Shown piece by piece: positions 9,365 to 17,796 of a stretch of DNA of 37,213 bases. The position numbers were made by a program, and so were the translations under genes. Every line of letters begins with the position of its first letter. Position 1 is the stretch's first letter. This DNA is from an uncultured Lachnospiraceae bacterium (lineage in GTDB: Bacteria; Bacillota; Clostridia; Lachnospirales; Lachnospiraceae). The notes below the pieces were generated by a model. The model was not told the origin of the DNA and made no database searches. It was given only the letters and a program-made list of their open reading frames with translations. Location: NCBI GenBank assembly GCA_910585205.1, contig CAJUCC010000063.1, positions 1-37,213 on the forward strand. Direction: 5' to 3'.

Positions 9365-9533
9365 CATGTGTGATTGACCGGCGAAGCACCGGCAGAAGGC
9401 GGGATGCGGAATCGCGGACAGGCCCGGATATGATCTGATCCGGCTGATCCGGCCTCCTGCCTCCCCGTATGCTTTTCCCTTCTCTTTATTTTTTCTTTAG
9501 AAATTTCCGTTTTATTTCATAAAGAGGACACAC
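9365..9533. other. non-coding stretch with short GC-rich repeats only
   Basis: No credible reading frame or RNA gene was seen here. The left half is GC-rich and contains short repeats around CCGGAT (about 9424-9451, for example GATCCGGCTGATCCGG) and a small CCGGCGAAGCACCGG symmetry near 9378. The right half is AT-rich (tttattttttctttag). It separates the divergent murE operon from the putative small RNA and the repeat-protein gene. Confidence 0.5.
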
Positions 9534-9563
9534 TTTAAACACATTTATTGGTTATAGTAATAC
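9534..9563 (+). promoter_or_regulatory. candidate promoter of a short transcript
   Basis: TTTAAA (9534-9539) is separated by 18 bp from TAATAC (9558-9563); TATAGT at 9553-9558 is an alternative -10. A terminator follows 40 bp later with no reading frame between, so any transcript would be short. The match is only fair. Confidence 0.35.
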
Positions 9564-9565
9564 AC

Positions 9566-9636
9566 AGATAGTCGAACAACAACTCACTATCTCCCCCTCA
9601 TAAGAAAAACCTCCGTTGCCCCGGAGGTTTTTCTTT
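9566..9636 (+). ncRNA. possible small RNA of about 70 nt
   Basis: The stretch between the candidate promoter and the terminator can fold into two hairpins: AGATAGT (9566-9572) with ACTATCT (9586-9592), and the perfect 12-bp terminator stem at 9604-9633. It contains a single-stranded pyrimidine-rich segment (tccccctcataa) between them. No open frame with a ribosome site is present. It could equally be a leader whose read-through reaches the gene at 9700. I do not recognise a known RNA family. Confidence 0.35.
9604..9633. terminator. strong Rho-independent terminator, usable on both strands
   Basis: GAAAAACCTCCG (9604-9615) pairs perfectly with CGGAGGTTTTTC (9622-9633) around a 6-nt loop, and further T residues follow (ctttttgg). 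The A-tract on one side and T-tract on the other allow termination in either direction. It lies upstream of the gene at 9700 and would insulate it from upstream transcripts. Confidence 0.85.
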
Positions 9637-9667
9637 TTGGCACATTTCTCCCGCCCTGTCATACAAT
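9637..9667 (+). promoter_or_regulatory. candidate promoter for the repeat-protein gene
   Basis: TTGGCA (9637-9642) and TACAAT (9662-9667) are 19 bp apart, directly after the terminator and about 33 bp before the ATG at 9700. An AGAGGG ribosome site lies 5 nt before that ATG. The spacing is slightly long. Confidence 0.4.
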
Positions 9668-9699
9668 ACCATATAAACATATTGTAAAAGAGGGCTATT

Positions 9700-10791
9700 A
9701 TGAATTCCAACGAGTACATGAACGACAATGGTGCAACGCCCATCGTCCCCCTTCCCGCCCCGAATGACGGAAACAGCGACGGCACGGCGGAACCGAGAAA
9801 CGGTGCGACACCTGTCATCCCCCTTCCCAATCCCGGCGAAGGCGGTCCGGTTTACCCCGGCAATACGAACGGCAATGTTCCCGTTGTTCCGCTTCCCAAC
9901 CCCGGCGAAGGCGGTCCGGTTTACCCCGGCAATATGAACGGCAATGTTCCCGTTATCCCGCTCCCCAATCCCGGCGAGGGCGGCCCGGTTTATCCCGGCA
10001 ATACAAACGGCGGCGTTCCCGTTATCCCGCTTCCCAATCCCGGTGAAGGAGGCCCGGTTTATCCCGGCAATACAAACGGCGGCGTTCCCGTTATCCCGCT
10101 CCCCAATCCCGGCGAGGGCGGCCCCGTCTTTTCCGGCAACAACGCTTCCGGTTTCCAGGGAACGATCATTACCGTACTGCCCCGTCCGGTGACACCGTGC
10201 TTTTACTGCAATTCCAGCAGCTATGGCACCATCCGTTTCCTGAATACGGCCATCGGTTATAATCCGTTTGTCATTTCCGTCAATAACCGTACCGCCGTGA
10301 GCAGGCTCGAATACGCGGAGGTCAGCGAGTACGGAAGAATTTCTTCCGGCTATCAGACAATCACCGTTTCAGGACAAAACGGCTATATCTACATCAGTAA
10401 GCAGGTGCGGATTACGGTCGGCGCTACGATGACCATCGCCATTGTCAATACGGCAGGCGGACTGAACATCGTGGAAATCAACGACACCGTATGCTTTACG
10501 CCCATGGGCGGCTCCTGCATCCGTGTCAGCAATCTTTCCTACAATGCAGGCCCCCTTACGCTTTCTACTTATTCCGGCAATGTGGTCTTCCGCAATGTAA
10601 GTTTCATGGAAGTCACCAACTACGCAAGGGTTGTCCCTGCCCGTTATGAGATCTATGTCTCCAATCAGAACGAGGCGCTGCTCTCCACGGAGATCACAAC
10701 CCGCAGCGGTTCCCAGTATACCATATATCTGTTTAACTGGACCGAGTCGCCCACCGCGATCCGCACCCTGACGATTGAAGACAGAAATTAG
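9700..10791 (+). CDS. proline/glycine-rich tandem-repeat protein with DUF4397-like C-terminal domain
   Basis: The 363-residue protein has three parts. Residues 1-33 are Asn/Pro-rich with a degenerate first copy of the repeat (GATPIVPLPAPNDG). Residues 34-148 are five 23-residue repeats of the form NGxxPVIPLPNPGEGGPVYPG. After a short linker with PCFYC (166-170), residues about 175-360 resemble two DUF4397-like beta modules: TIRFLNTAIGYNPFVISVNN with YAEVSEYGRISSGYQTITV, and CIRVSNLSYNAGPLTLST with FMEVTNYARVVPARYEIYV. No signal peptide, membrane segment or LPXTG is visible, so how it would reach the surface is unclear. It is monocistronic, with its own promoter and a terminator at 10822. The function is unknown; the repeat and domain pattern suggest a structural or envelope/spore-surface role, which is inference. 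Confidence 0.85.
   Translation: MNSNEYMNDNGATPIVPLPAPNDGNSDGTAEPRNGATPVIPLPNPGEGGPVYPGNTNGNVPVVPLPNPGEGGPVYPGNMNGNVPVIPLPNPGEGGPVYPGNTNGGVPVIPLPNPGEGGPVYPGNTNGGVPVIPLPNPGEGGPVFSGNNASGFQGTIITVLPRPVTPCFYCNSSSYGTIRFLNTAIGYNPFVISVNNRTAVSRLEYAEVSEYGRISSGYQTITVSGQNGYIYISKQVRITVGATMTIAIVNTAGGLNIVEINDTVCFTPMGGSCIRVSNLSYNAGPLTLSTYSGNVVFRNVSFMEVTNYARVVPARYEIYVSNQNEALLSTEITTRSGSQYTIYLFNWTESPTAIRTLTIEDRN
9799..10143 (+). repeat. five in-frame 69-bp tandem repeats
   Basis: The block CTTCCCAA or CTCCCCAA recurs at 9823, 9892, 9961, 10030 and 10099, an exact 69-bp period, giving five consecutive 23-codon units (345 bp). Copies are highly similar at the DNA level, including synonymous positions, with small differences such as NTNGN versus NTNGG and a final unit ending FSGN. 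Such repeats are prone to copy-number change by slippage. Confidence 0.95.
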
Positions 10792-10821
10792 CGTGGCCGC
10801 GGTATGACGGCGCATAAACGT

Positions 10822-10848
10822 TCAGCCCTGTTGTATAAACAGGGCTGA
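10822..10848. terminator. stem-loop terminator between convergent genes
   Basis: TCAGCCCTGTT (10822-10832) pairs perfectly with AACAGGGCTGA (10838-10848) around a 5-nt loop. It lies 31 bp after the stop of the repeat-protein gene and 34 bp from the stop of the convergent acyltransferase gene. The T-tract is short, so efficiency is uncertain, but the position suits shared termination. Confidence 0.7.
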
Positions 10849-10881
10849 TTGTACATAATGCGGAAACCGTCACCGCCGCTT

Positions 10882-12000
10882 TTATTTCACCCGCTTAAAC
10901 TTTCTCCCGCGAAATTTTAAGAGCAGTGTATGCAGCCATTTCGGCCCCTGCAGTTTCAGTGGTTTTTTTCTGCCGATCAGGAAAAAGCCGACTTTTCCCA
11001 CCAGTACGATCATTACCAGCTCTCCCAGAAGCAGAGCGGCGTACAGATTGAGATGAAAAAACAGATCCTTGGCGCGCGGAATAAACTGATTCATCCCCGC
11101 CGCAAAACGGATGGCGAGGCTCATCACCTGGCAGTCAAGATGTGTCAGCATAATAATCAGAGAATTGCTTCCCAGAAACCGCAGCAGCCAAAACGGCTTT
11201 ATATGGCGGAAAATCAGCAGCAGTCCGAGCGCCGCACTGTAGGCGCCGAGATAATACAGGAGGGTGTTGTGAAACACCAGAAAATGCATATCCACCCTGC
11301 CATTGGCAAAGGCAATCGCGGCGTTCAGCAAAAGGCAGCCCACGCCAAGAAAGATTTCCGTTCCCGCCTTCATCGCATATCTGCGCAGTCCGAAAAACGT
11401 CGCATACCCGAGCAGCAGAAAGATCACGGCCGGAAAGACACGCAGCAACGCCATCAGCAGATTGCCGAGCCAAGTGTTAAAAGGCGTTCCTTCCATATTA
11501 ATGTGCGTCTGAATCAGATTCATCCCCGCTCCCGGAATCCACAGTGATACGGAGGCAAGCAGGATAATCAGCCACAGCGGACACCGCCGGATCAGACCGT
11601 ACAGACACAGCTCCCCCAGAAATATCGCCGGAAGAAACCAGAGCACGGAAATGCCAAACAGAGAAACGGCCTGCAGCACCGCCGAATTGATAAACGCCTG
11701 ATCGATCACTCCCGGATGTACATACAGATAGTAATAATCGACACCGATATAAATAAGGCTGAACCAGAAATAAGGAATCATCATACCGCAAAAGCGCCTG
11801 CGAAAATATAAGCCGAACGGCTGCCGTTCCGACTGTTTATAGGCAAACAACAGTCCCGATACGATAAAAAACAACGGCATATGAAAAGAAGCCAGCCACG
11901 TAAGCGCCTGTTCCGATATATATGTGGAATGCCCCAGCACGACAAGAATAATGCCGACCCCTTTTACCATATCAATATAATCCAGATGTCTTTCTTTCAT
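10882..12000 (-). CDS. acyltransferase family 3 membrane protein
   Basis: The 372-residue polytopic protein resembles the Acyl_transf_3 family, which transfers acetyl or other acyl groups to extracytoplasmic sugars or wall polymers. The opening YIDMVKGVGIILVVLGHS with the conserved histidine, and SFHMPLFFIVSGLLFAYK, are the family signature. About ten hydrophobic segments follow (for example FWFSLIYIGVDYYYLYV, LWLIILLASVSLWIPG, LIIMLTHLDCQVMSL), ending in a basic tail (KFRGRKFKRVK). It starts 22 bp after the recJ stop, so it is probably co-transcribed with recJ. The substrate cannot be told from sequence. Confidence 0.88.
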   Translation of the reverse strand: MKERHLDYIDMVKGVGIILVVLGHSTYISEQALTWLASFHMPLFFIVSGLLFAYKQSERQPFGLYFRRRFCGMMIPYFWFSLIYIGVDYYYLYVHPGVIDQAFINSAVLQAVSLFGISVLWFLPAIFLGELCLYGLIRRCPLWLIILLASVSLWIPGAGMNLIQTHINMEGTPFNTWLGNLLMALLRVFPAVIFLLLGYATFFGLRRYAMKAGTEIFLGVGCLLLNAAIAFANGRVDMHFLVFHNTLLYYLGAYSAALGLLLIFRHIKPFWLLRFLGSNSLIIMLTHLDCQVMSLAIRFAAGMNQFIPRAKDLFFHLNLYAALLLGELVMIVLVGKVGFFLIGRKKPLKLQGPKWLHTLLLKFRGRKFKRVK

Positions 12001-12022
12001 ATGCCCTCCGCCCGTTTTCCCG

Positions 12023-13744
12023 TTACCTGTAATTCTGCAAAATAAACTGTATCTCCGTTCTGCCGCGGTATGTATGCAGCTCCGGATAATATGTCACGCT
12101 GACCGTCTTTTTTTCCTGCCAGTATGCCTGCAGCGTTTCCTGCCGGCCGAAATATGTCATTTCCAGACGCATGCCGTTCTCGTCCTGCACCGTATATTTT
12201 CCGACCGTACCGCTTCGCCCCAGTATCCGGCTGTCCAGAAGCGTCACGTTCTTCTGTGCAAAGAGCGGTTTCCGGTTCCCGGTTCCGAACGGTTCCAGCA
12301 GAGAAAACTGCTCGATCAGCTCCCTGTTTACATAGCCAAACGGCATCTGTATGTCGATATGTACCGGCTCTGCAAAATCCGCTGCGCTGAGTTCACAGTT
12401 TTCTTCCATACGCCGCATAAAAGGTTCCACGTTCTCCCGCGGCAGTGACAGTCCGGCCGCCATCTTATGACCGCCGTACTTTGTATATAAGTCTTTACAC
12501 TTACACATTTCTTCATACATGGAATACACCGGAACGGAACGGCCGGAGCCCTTTACCTCGTCATCCGAATCCGTCAGTACAAACGTGGGCCGGCCGTACC
12601 GCTCCCGCAGACGCCCGGCGATAATCCCCGCCAGACTTTCATGACAGTCCGGCAGATAGACGACCAGGACATTGCGCTCCGCCAGTCCCCGGCCTGCAAT
12701 CTGCGCCTCCGCCGCTTCCAGTCCCTGCAGCGTCAGTTCCTTACGGCTCTCATTCAGATGTTTCAGATCGGCCGCTATCGAAAGTGCTTCCACCCGTGTC
12801 CCGCACTGCAAGAGCGCCAGTGCACGCCCGGCGGTATCCAGACGCCCGGCCGCATTGAAGCATGGGCCGAGAATAAATCCGATATGATACGCACTCAGCT
12901 TCTTTCCGGCAAGCTCACAGACTTCCAGCAGTGCGCGCAGGCCGGGATTTTCCGAATTCTCCAGCCGCCGCAGGCCGTATTTTACGAGAATGCGGTTTTC
13001 ATCCACCAGCTCCATCACATCCCCGACCGTGGCAAACGCCGCCATTTCCAGAAACATTTCCACCGCCTGCCCGCCGTCTCTCCCCATGGCCGCATACAAT
13101 GCCTGCATCAGCTTCATGGCCACAACCGCGCCGCATATGCCCGGAAACGGATACCGGCAATCCGGCTGTTTCGGATCCACGATCGCCGCTGCCGGCGGCA
13201 ACAGATAACGCCGTCCGTCCGCCGTCTCCTCGTACGGCACTTCATGATGGTCCGTGATAACAACCGTCATGCCGAGCGTATTGGCATATGCAATCTGCGA
13301 AAAAGCGGCAATCCCGTTATCGCATGTGAGAATGGTATCGATCCCGTCCTCTGCCGCCGCCCGGATCAGGTCATCATTCAGACCATAGCCGTCCTGGATC
13401 CGGTGCGGAATCACCACATCAACGTCCGCTCCCAGCATCCGCAGGCCGGTCTGCAGAATATATGCCGCCATAATCCCGTCTATATCATAGTCTCCGATAA
13501 TCCGAATCGGTTTCCCGTCCCGTATTTTCTCCTGTAAAACCGATACTGCCTGCGCAGCGCCCTTCAGCAGCAGCGGATCATACAAATCGTCCGTCGTTCC
13601 GTGCAGATATTTTTCGATGGCATCCGTCCCCGCAATATCCCGGTTCCGTATCAGCCGTGCCACAACCGGATCGATGGAAAATCGCCTGCCAATCTCCGCA
13701 AAATCGGCTTTTTTAGCCGCGATCAGCCATTTTTCCTGCTTCAT
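12023..13744 (-). CDS. recJ: single-stranded-DNA-specific exonuclease RecJ
   Basis: A 5'-to-3' ssDNA exonuclease of the DHH superfamily acting in recombination and mismatch repair. The metal-binding motifs are visible: DYDIDG (residues 85-90), CDNGIAA (about 141-147) and the DHH triplet in ITDHHEVP (165-167). A later motif resembles the DHHA1 region (GSGRSVPVYSMYEEM, KYGGHKMAAGLSL), and a C-terminal OB-like segment follows (PFGTGNRKPLFAQKNV). The 573-residue length is close to that of E. coli RecJ. The neighbour upstream is secDF, the downstream gene an acyltransferase. Confidence 0.95.
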   Translation of the reverse strand: MKQEKWLIAAKKADFAEIGRRFSIDPVVARLIRNRDIAGTDAIEKYLHGTTDDLYDPLLLKGAAQAVSVLQEKIRDGKPIRIIGDYDIDGIMAAYILQTGLRMLGADVDVVIPHRIQDGYGLNDDLIRAAAEDGIDTILTCDNGIAAFSQIAYANTLGMTVVITDHHEVPYEETADGRRYLLPPAAAIVDPKQPDCRYPFPGICGAVVAMKLMQALYAAMGRDGGQAVEMFLEMAAFATVGDVMELVDENRILVKYGLRRLENSENPGLRALLEVCELAGKKLSAYHIGFILGPCFNAAGRLDTAGRALALLQCGTRVEALSIAADLKHLNESRKELTLQGLEAAEAQIAGRGLAERNVLVVYLPDCHESLAGIIAGRLRERYGRPTFVLTDSDDEVKGSGRSVPVYSMYEEMCKCKDLYTKYGGHKMAAGLSLPRENVEPFMRRMEENCELSAADFAEPVHIDIQMPFGYVNRELIEQFSLLEPFGTGNRKPLFAQKNVTLLDSRILGRSGTVGKYTVQDENGMRLEMTYFGRQETLQAYWQEKKTVSVTYYPELHTYRGRTEIQFILQNYR

Positions 13745-13771
13745 CCTCTGTTATCCTTCCTTTTATGCCAA

Positions 13772-13800
13772 AAGGAGGCAATCCGAAGATTTACCTCCTT
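13772..13800 (-). terminator. weak stem-loop after secDF
   Basis: AAGGAGG (13772-13778) pairs with CCTCCTT (13794-13800). In the minus-strand transcript this lies just after the secDF stop and is followed by TTTTGG. It could terminate or attenuate transcription into recJ, but the stem is only 7 bp and the T-tract short. Confidence 0.4.
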
Positions 13801-13813
13801 CTGCAAAACACGG

Positions 13814-15973
13814 TCAACTCCGTGCAGCTTTTTTCACGATTTTCGTACGCATTACATACCAGAGCGCGCCCGCCAGACAGATGGAAGAGTACGTGCCGCA
13901 GAGAATGCCTGCCATCAGCGGCAGCGCAAACTCCCGGATGGATGTGACACCCACCGCAAACAGAGCGCCTACCATAAAGAACGTTGTCAGGGATGTAAAG
14001 AGACTCCGCGAAAGCGTCTGTGTGATACTCCTGTTTGCCACTTCCGCCAGATCGGCTTTCTTTCCTGCCTGTCCCAGATTCTCCCGGATTCTGTCAAAGA
14101 TAACGATGGTGGCATTGATCGAATATCCCACGATCGTCAGCATGCAGGCGATAAACGTGCTGCCCACGGACACTTTCGCCGCCGCGTAAAACGCCAGTAC
14201 GACAAGGACATCGTGCAGCAGCGCCACTACCGCGCTGGCGGCAAAGCGGATGTCCCGGAACCGCAGCCAGATGTACAGCAGCATACATACCGTGGCAATC
14301 AGCACCGCTATGATCGCATCGCCCCGCATCTCGGAGCTGATCGTGGAGCTGATCGTCTCCGCCGTAATCTTCTCCGTTTCGACGCCGAACTGTGTGGAAA
14401 GCGCTTCATTGAGTTCCTCGCGCTCGGTAACGGTCAGCGTCCGTGTCTTGATAATGACTTCCGTACTGCCGCTGACCTTCTGCGCCTGTACATTGCCGTC
14501 CCCGGTAATGCCTTCAATCACCGGCACAACCTGCGCGTCCAGTTCTTCAATGCTCATATCGTCGTTGAAAACAATATTGGTGGACGTGCCGCCCTTAAAC
14601 TCCAGACTGTAATTCAGGACATCTCCCGTCGCGGAACGGTTCAATCCCATACACACACCGCCCGCTGCAATCACAAGCAGAGAAACGGCAAAAAACACTG
14701 CTTTTTTGGAGAGGAAATTCCATGTTTTCCGCTCTTTTCCCACACCGTAGAATTTCGCATCCTGTAATCCGAGGGTAAACAGCGCGCGCAAAACCATGCG
14801 GGTGACAAACAGCGCCGTCACCATCGATACGACAATACCCAGCGCCAGTGTCTGCGCAAATCCCCTGACACTGCCGCTTCCTTTGATTCCCAGCACGAGC
14901 GCAGCCAGCAGCGTCGTCACATTGCCGTCGATAATCGCGGAAAGCGCTTTCTGGAAACCGATCTTAATGGAAGACTGTACCGTTTTCCCTGTCGCCAGCT
15001 CTTCCCGGATTCTGGCAAAGATAATCACATTCGCATCGACCGCCATACCGATCGAAAGGATGATACCCGCGATACCCGGCAGGGTAAGCGTAATGTCAAA
15101 CGCATTGAGCAGAATGACCATCAGGCCCACATAAATTCCCAGCGCCAGCGATGCGGCAAAACCGGGAACAAGATAGACAATAATCATAAACACTACGACA
15201 AGCGCCATACCGATTGCCCCCGCCGTCAGGCTGGTCCGAATGGCCTCGGAGCCGAGCTGCGCGCCCACCACATTGGAACGAAGTTCTTCCAGTTCCAGCT
15301 TCAGACCGCCGATGCGGATTGTCGAAGCCAGTTTTTCCGCTTCCTCAAAGCTTGGCATACCCGTGATAACCGCGGTACCGTCGTTGATCGGAGCCTGTAC
15401 CGACGGTGCGCTGACGATCATTCCGTCATAGATAATATAGATAATATCATGATTCGGCGCCGCCAGTGCCGTAGCGACCGAAAACTTAGTCGCCCCTTCT
15501 TCCTTCAGACGAAGCTGTACCACATATTCACTGTTCCCCATACGGTCCTGCTGCGTGCCTGCCCGCGCATCGGCAATATCGCTGCCGTTGAGCACCTCGG
15601 CGCCGTCAGACGACATAAAATAAAGCGATCCCGGCTGTCCGAGCTCATTCAAAATGGCATTGGCATCCGACACGCCCGGTATCTCAATATTGATCCGGTT
15701 GGAACCCTCCTGATACACCTGCGCTTCCGTGCTGTAGCCTTCCACACGCCGCTGCAGCTTATAGATTGTGTCTTTCATATCATCTTCGGAAGGTTCTTCC
15801 TCCCCCACTACCTGATAGGTAATGCTCACGCCGCCGGCCAGATCAAGCCCCTGCTTGATATTCCGCGCAGCGCCTTCTTTCGCCGTCCCGATACCATACA
15901 CCGCCGTATAGGACAGCAGCCCGAGCAAAAGCACGGTCACGAGCAGCGTAATGACTGCACTGTTCTTTTTCAT
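13814..15973 (-). CDS. secDF: fused protein-export membrane protein SecDF
   Basis: RND-type partner of SecYEG that uses the proton gradient to help protein translocation. The 719-residue chain is a SecD-SecF fusion. The SecD half starts with a membrane anchor (VITLLVTVLLLGLLSY), then LDLAGGVSITYQ, GSLYFMSSDGAEVL and transmembrane helices with GMAVDANVIIFARIREEL. The SecF half begins near residue 420 with a new anchor, LNYSLEFKGGTSTNIVF, and GYSINATIVIFDRIRENL. The two copies of the D-x-N/T-x-x-I-F-x-R-I-R-E signature mark both halves. It lies 15 bp after scfB, an arrangement I know from Clostridia. Confidence 0.95.
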   Translation of the reverse strand: MKKNSAVITLLVTVLLLGLLSYTAVYGIGTAKEGAARNIKQGLDLAGGVSITYQVVGEEEPSEDDMKDTIYKLQRRVEGYSTEAQVYQEGSNRINIEIPGVSDANAILNELGQPGSLYFMSSDGAEVLNGSDIADARAGTQQDRMGNSEYVVQLRLKEEGATKFSVATALAAPNHDIIYIIYDGMIVSAPSVQAPINDGTAVITGMPSFEEAEKLASTIRIGGLKLELEELRSNVVGAQLGSEAIRTSLTAGAIGMALVVVFMIIVYLVPGFAASLALGIYVGLMVILLNAFDITLTLPGIAGIILSIGMAVDANVIIFARIREELATGKTVQSSIKIGFQKALSAIIDGNVTTLLAALVLGIKGSGSVRGFAQTLALGIVVSMVTALFVTRMVLRALFTLGLQDAKFYGVGKERKTWNFLSKKAVFFAVSLLVIAAGGVCMGLNRSATGDVLNYSLEFKGGTSTNIVFNDDMSIEELDAQVVPVIEGITGDGNVQAQKVSGSTEVIIKTRTLTVTEREELNEALSTQFGVETEKITAETISSTISSEMRGDAIIAVLIATVCMLLYIWLRFRDIRFAASAVVALLHDVLVVLAFYAAAKVSVGSTFIACMLTIVGYSINATIVIFDRIRENLGQAGKKADLAEVANRSITQTLSRSLFTSLTTFFMVGALFAVGVTSIREFALPLMAGILCGTYSSICLAGALWYVMRTKIVKKAARS

Positions 15974-15988
15974 CTTATTTTCTCCTTT

Positions 15989-17380
15989 TTATTCGGCCAC
16001 AGCGCCGCCGTCGGCTTCGGCCGCCTGTAACATAATGGCGCATTCTATCCGTTTTCGCTGCAACTGACAGCCAATCTCATATGTGCCGTTGATGTCCCGG
16101 TGGAAATTCCAGGCGTTCGCCGCACAGCCGCCGCTGCAGTAAAATCTGGCAAAGCAGTCCCGGCATGCCTCTTTGGCATAAACATTACAGCTTTGAAAGC
16201 GGTCGCGGATTTCCGTACGCACGATGCCGTCGCGCACATTTCCCATCAGAAATTCCTCCTGTCCCACAAACTGATGACAGGGATAAAAATCCCCCCAAGG
16301 CGTTACCGCCAGATATTCCGTTCCCGAGCCGCAGCCCGAAAGCCGCTTTGCCACACACGGGCCGCCCGTCAGATCGATTTGAAAATGGAAAAAGTTAATA
16401 TGCTTTCCCGCTTTTTTCCGTTCCAGCAGCAAAGCCGCCAGTCTGTCATACTCTTCCAGCAGACACGGCACATCTTCCTCCCGGATCGCGTACGGCGCCG
16501 ACGGCGGCGCCACAACCGGCTCCACCGAAATCTGATCGAATCCCAGATCAATCAGATGCATGACATCCTCCGCAAAATCGGGATTGTACCGCGTGAACGT
16601 GCCGCGCACATAATAATCCTTCTCCCCGCGGCTCTGCGCAAATTTCCGAAACACGGGAACAATCCGGTCATAACTGCCCTGTCCGCCCCGGAACGGCCGC
16701 ATCCGGTCATGCACTTCTTTTCTTCCGTCAATGCTCAAAACGACATTCGCCATCTCCCGGTTTACAAAATCCTGCACTTCTTCATCCAGAAGAACACCGT
16801 TTGTCGTCAATGTAAACCGAAATTTTTTATGGTAAGGCTTTTCCAGGCTTCTTCCATAGGCAACCAGTTCTTTTACCACCTGCCAGTTGAGCAGCGGTTC
16901 TCCGCCGAAAAAGTCCACTTCCAGATTGACCCGGCTGCCCGAATTTTTCACAAGGAAATCCAGCGCCGCCTTCCCCGTATCCGTATCCATCAGGGCACGG
17001 CGACCGTGGTATTCGCCCTCTTCGGCAAAACAATACCGGCAGGCGAGATTACAGTCATGGGCGATGTGCAGGCACAACGCCTTCACGACCGTCTCCCGGT
17101 TCTGAAAATCAAAAATATAGTCCCGGTAGATGTCCTCCGTAAACAGCATGCCCGCCCGATGCAGTTCCAGTATTTCCGATATGGCTTCCCGGTACGCTTT
17201 CTCCTGCCCGCCAGGGGCCCCTGCCAGCTCCATAATCCGCTCCGCATCCGCGGCATCTTCCGTCAACGCCGTTTCCACCACCGGAATCAACCCATATACC
17301 AGCTCGTCCACCACATGGACACTTCCGCTGTTCACATCCAGAACGATATGGTATCCGTTGCTTTCGTATCTGTGAATCAC
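15989..17380 (-). CDS. scfB: SCIFF peptide maturase, radical SAM/SPASM protein
   Basis: Forms thioether cross-links in the SCIFF peptide. The 463-residue protein has an N-terminal RiPP-recognition-like region (HIVLDVNSGSVHVVDELVYG). The radical-SAM cluster motif CxxxCxxC is at C110, C114 and C117 (CNLACRYC, followed by FAEEGEYHGRRALM). A C-terminal SPASM region holds auxiliary-cluster cysteines (SGCGSGTEYLAV, GDFYPCHQF, CRDCFARFYCSGGCAANAW). The start is GTG at 17378-17380 with AGGAAG about 6 nt upstream. The precursor gene scfA ends 167 bp upstream, with a stem-loop between, which supports the assignment strongly. The physiological role of the mature peptide is not settled. Confidence 0.96.
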   Translation of the reverse strand: MIHRYESNGYHIVLDVNSGSVHVVDELVYGLIPVVETALTEDAADAERIMELAGAPGGQEKAYREAISEILELHRAGMLFTEDIYRDYIFDFQNRETVVKALCLHIAHDCNLACRYCFAEEGEYHGRRALMDTDTGKAALDFLVKNSGSRVNLEVDFFGGEPLLNWQVVKELVAYGRSLEKPYHKKFRFTLTTNGVLLDEEVQDFVNREMANVVLSIDGRKEVHDRMRPFRGGQGSYDRIVPVFRKFAQSRGEKDYYVRGTFTRYNPDFAEDVMHLIDLGFDQISVEPVVAPPSAPYAIREEDVPCLLEEYDRLAALLLERKKAGKHINFFHFQIDLTGGPCVAKRLSGCGSGTEYLAVTPWGDFYPCHQFVGQEEFLMGNVRDGIVRTEIRDRFQSCNVYAKEACRDCFARFYCSGGCAANAWNFHRDINGTYEIGCQLQRKRIECAIMLQAAEADGGAVAE

Positions 17381-17468
17381 TCTTTACTTCCTTTCCTGTC
17401 CGCCGCAGACCATGGCAGCCGAAAAATATGATGCCGGCGGTCTCTTCCCGATACCGGGCAACGTAATA

Positions 17469-17494
17469 TAAGCAGCGACGCAAATCGCTGCTTA
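17469..17494 (-). terminator. stem-loop between scfA and scfB, likely attenuator
   Basis: TAAGCAGCGA (17469-17478) pairs perfectly with TCGCTGCTTA (17485-17494), loop of 6. In the minus-strand transcript it follows scfA by 53 nt and is followed by atattacg, so there is no long U-tract. The position suggests partial termination or 3'-end protection giving more scfA than scfB message. Confidence 0.55.
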
Positions 17495-17547
17495 CCCGTT
17501 CTCTGTTTCCCGCATCTGCTGCCGGTCAATGCTCTCTGTCCGTTCTC

Positions 17548-17694
17548 TTACTTTTTAACTCTCTCGCATCTCTGATTTCCTACCGTGCAGGATGTCTTGC
17601 ATGCCGACTGACAGGATGTCTGACACTCACCGCATCCGCCTTTTTTCATGGATTCCTGTAACTTTCCCGTACCCAGTGTCTTGATATGCTTCAT
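17548..17694 (-). CDS. scfA: SCIFF peptide precursor (six cysteines in forty-five residues)
   Basis: A 48-codon gene read on the minus strand, beginning MKHIKTLGTGKLQESMKKGG and continuing with CGECQTSCQSACKTSC and ending NQRCERVKK. It has exactly six cysteines, in the spacing characteristic of the SCIFF family of ribosomally made, thioether-modified peptides. The start ATG (17692-17694) follows a perfect AGGAGG at 7 to 8 nt. The N-terminal part is the leader recognised by the maturase, encoded next in the operon at 15989-17380. It is too short for usual length filters and easily missed. The C-terminal ERVKK tail is slightly longer than some relatives. Confidence 0.96.
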   Translation of the reverse strand: MKHIKTLGTGKLQESMKKGGCGECQTSCQSACKTSCTVGNQRCERVKK

Positions 17695-17796
17695 CTTATA
17701 TCCTCCTTAAAGCCCGTATCCGCATACGGCATATGCGGACGGGAACTGCATTTTCGTACAAGAGTATAGCATACATGCGGAAAAAGGTCAATACTG

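Noticed and set aside
9799..10143. CRISPR array
   Set aside because: The 69-bp units are contiguous, in frame and coding, with no unique spacers.
12641..14767. Plus-strand frames of about 300 and 390 codons opposite recJ and secDF
   Set aside because: Shadow frames with low-complexity basic composition; both overlap strongly conserved minus-strand genes.
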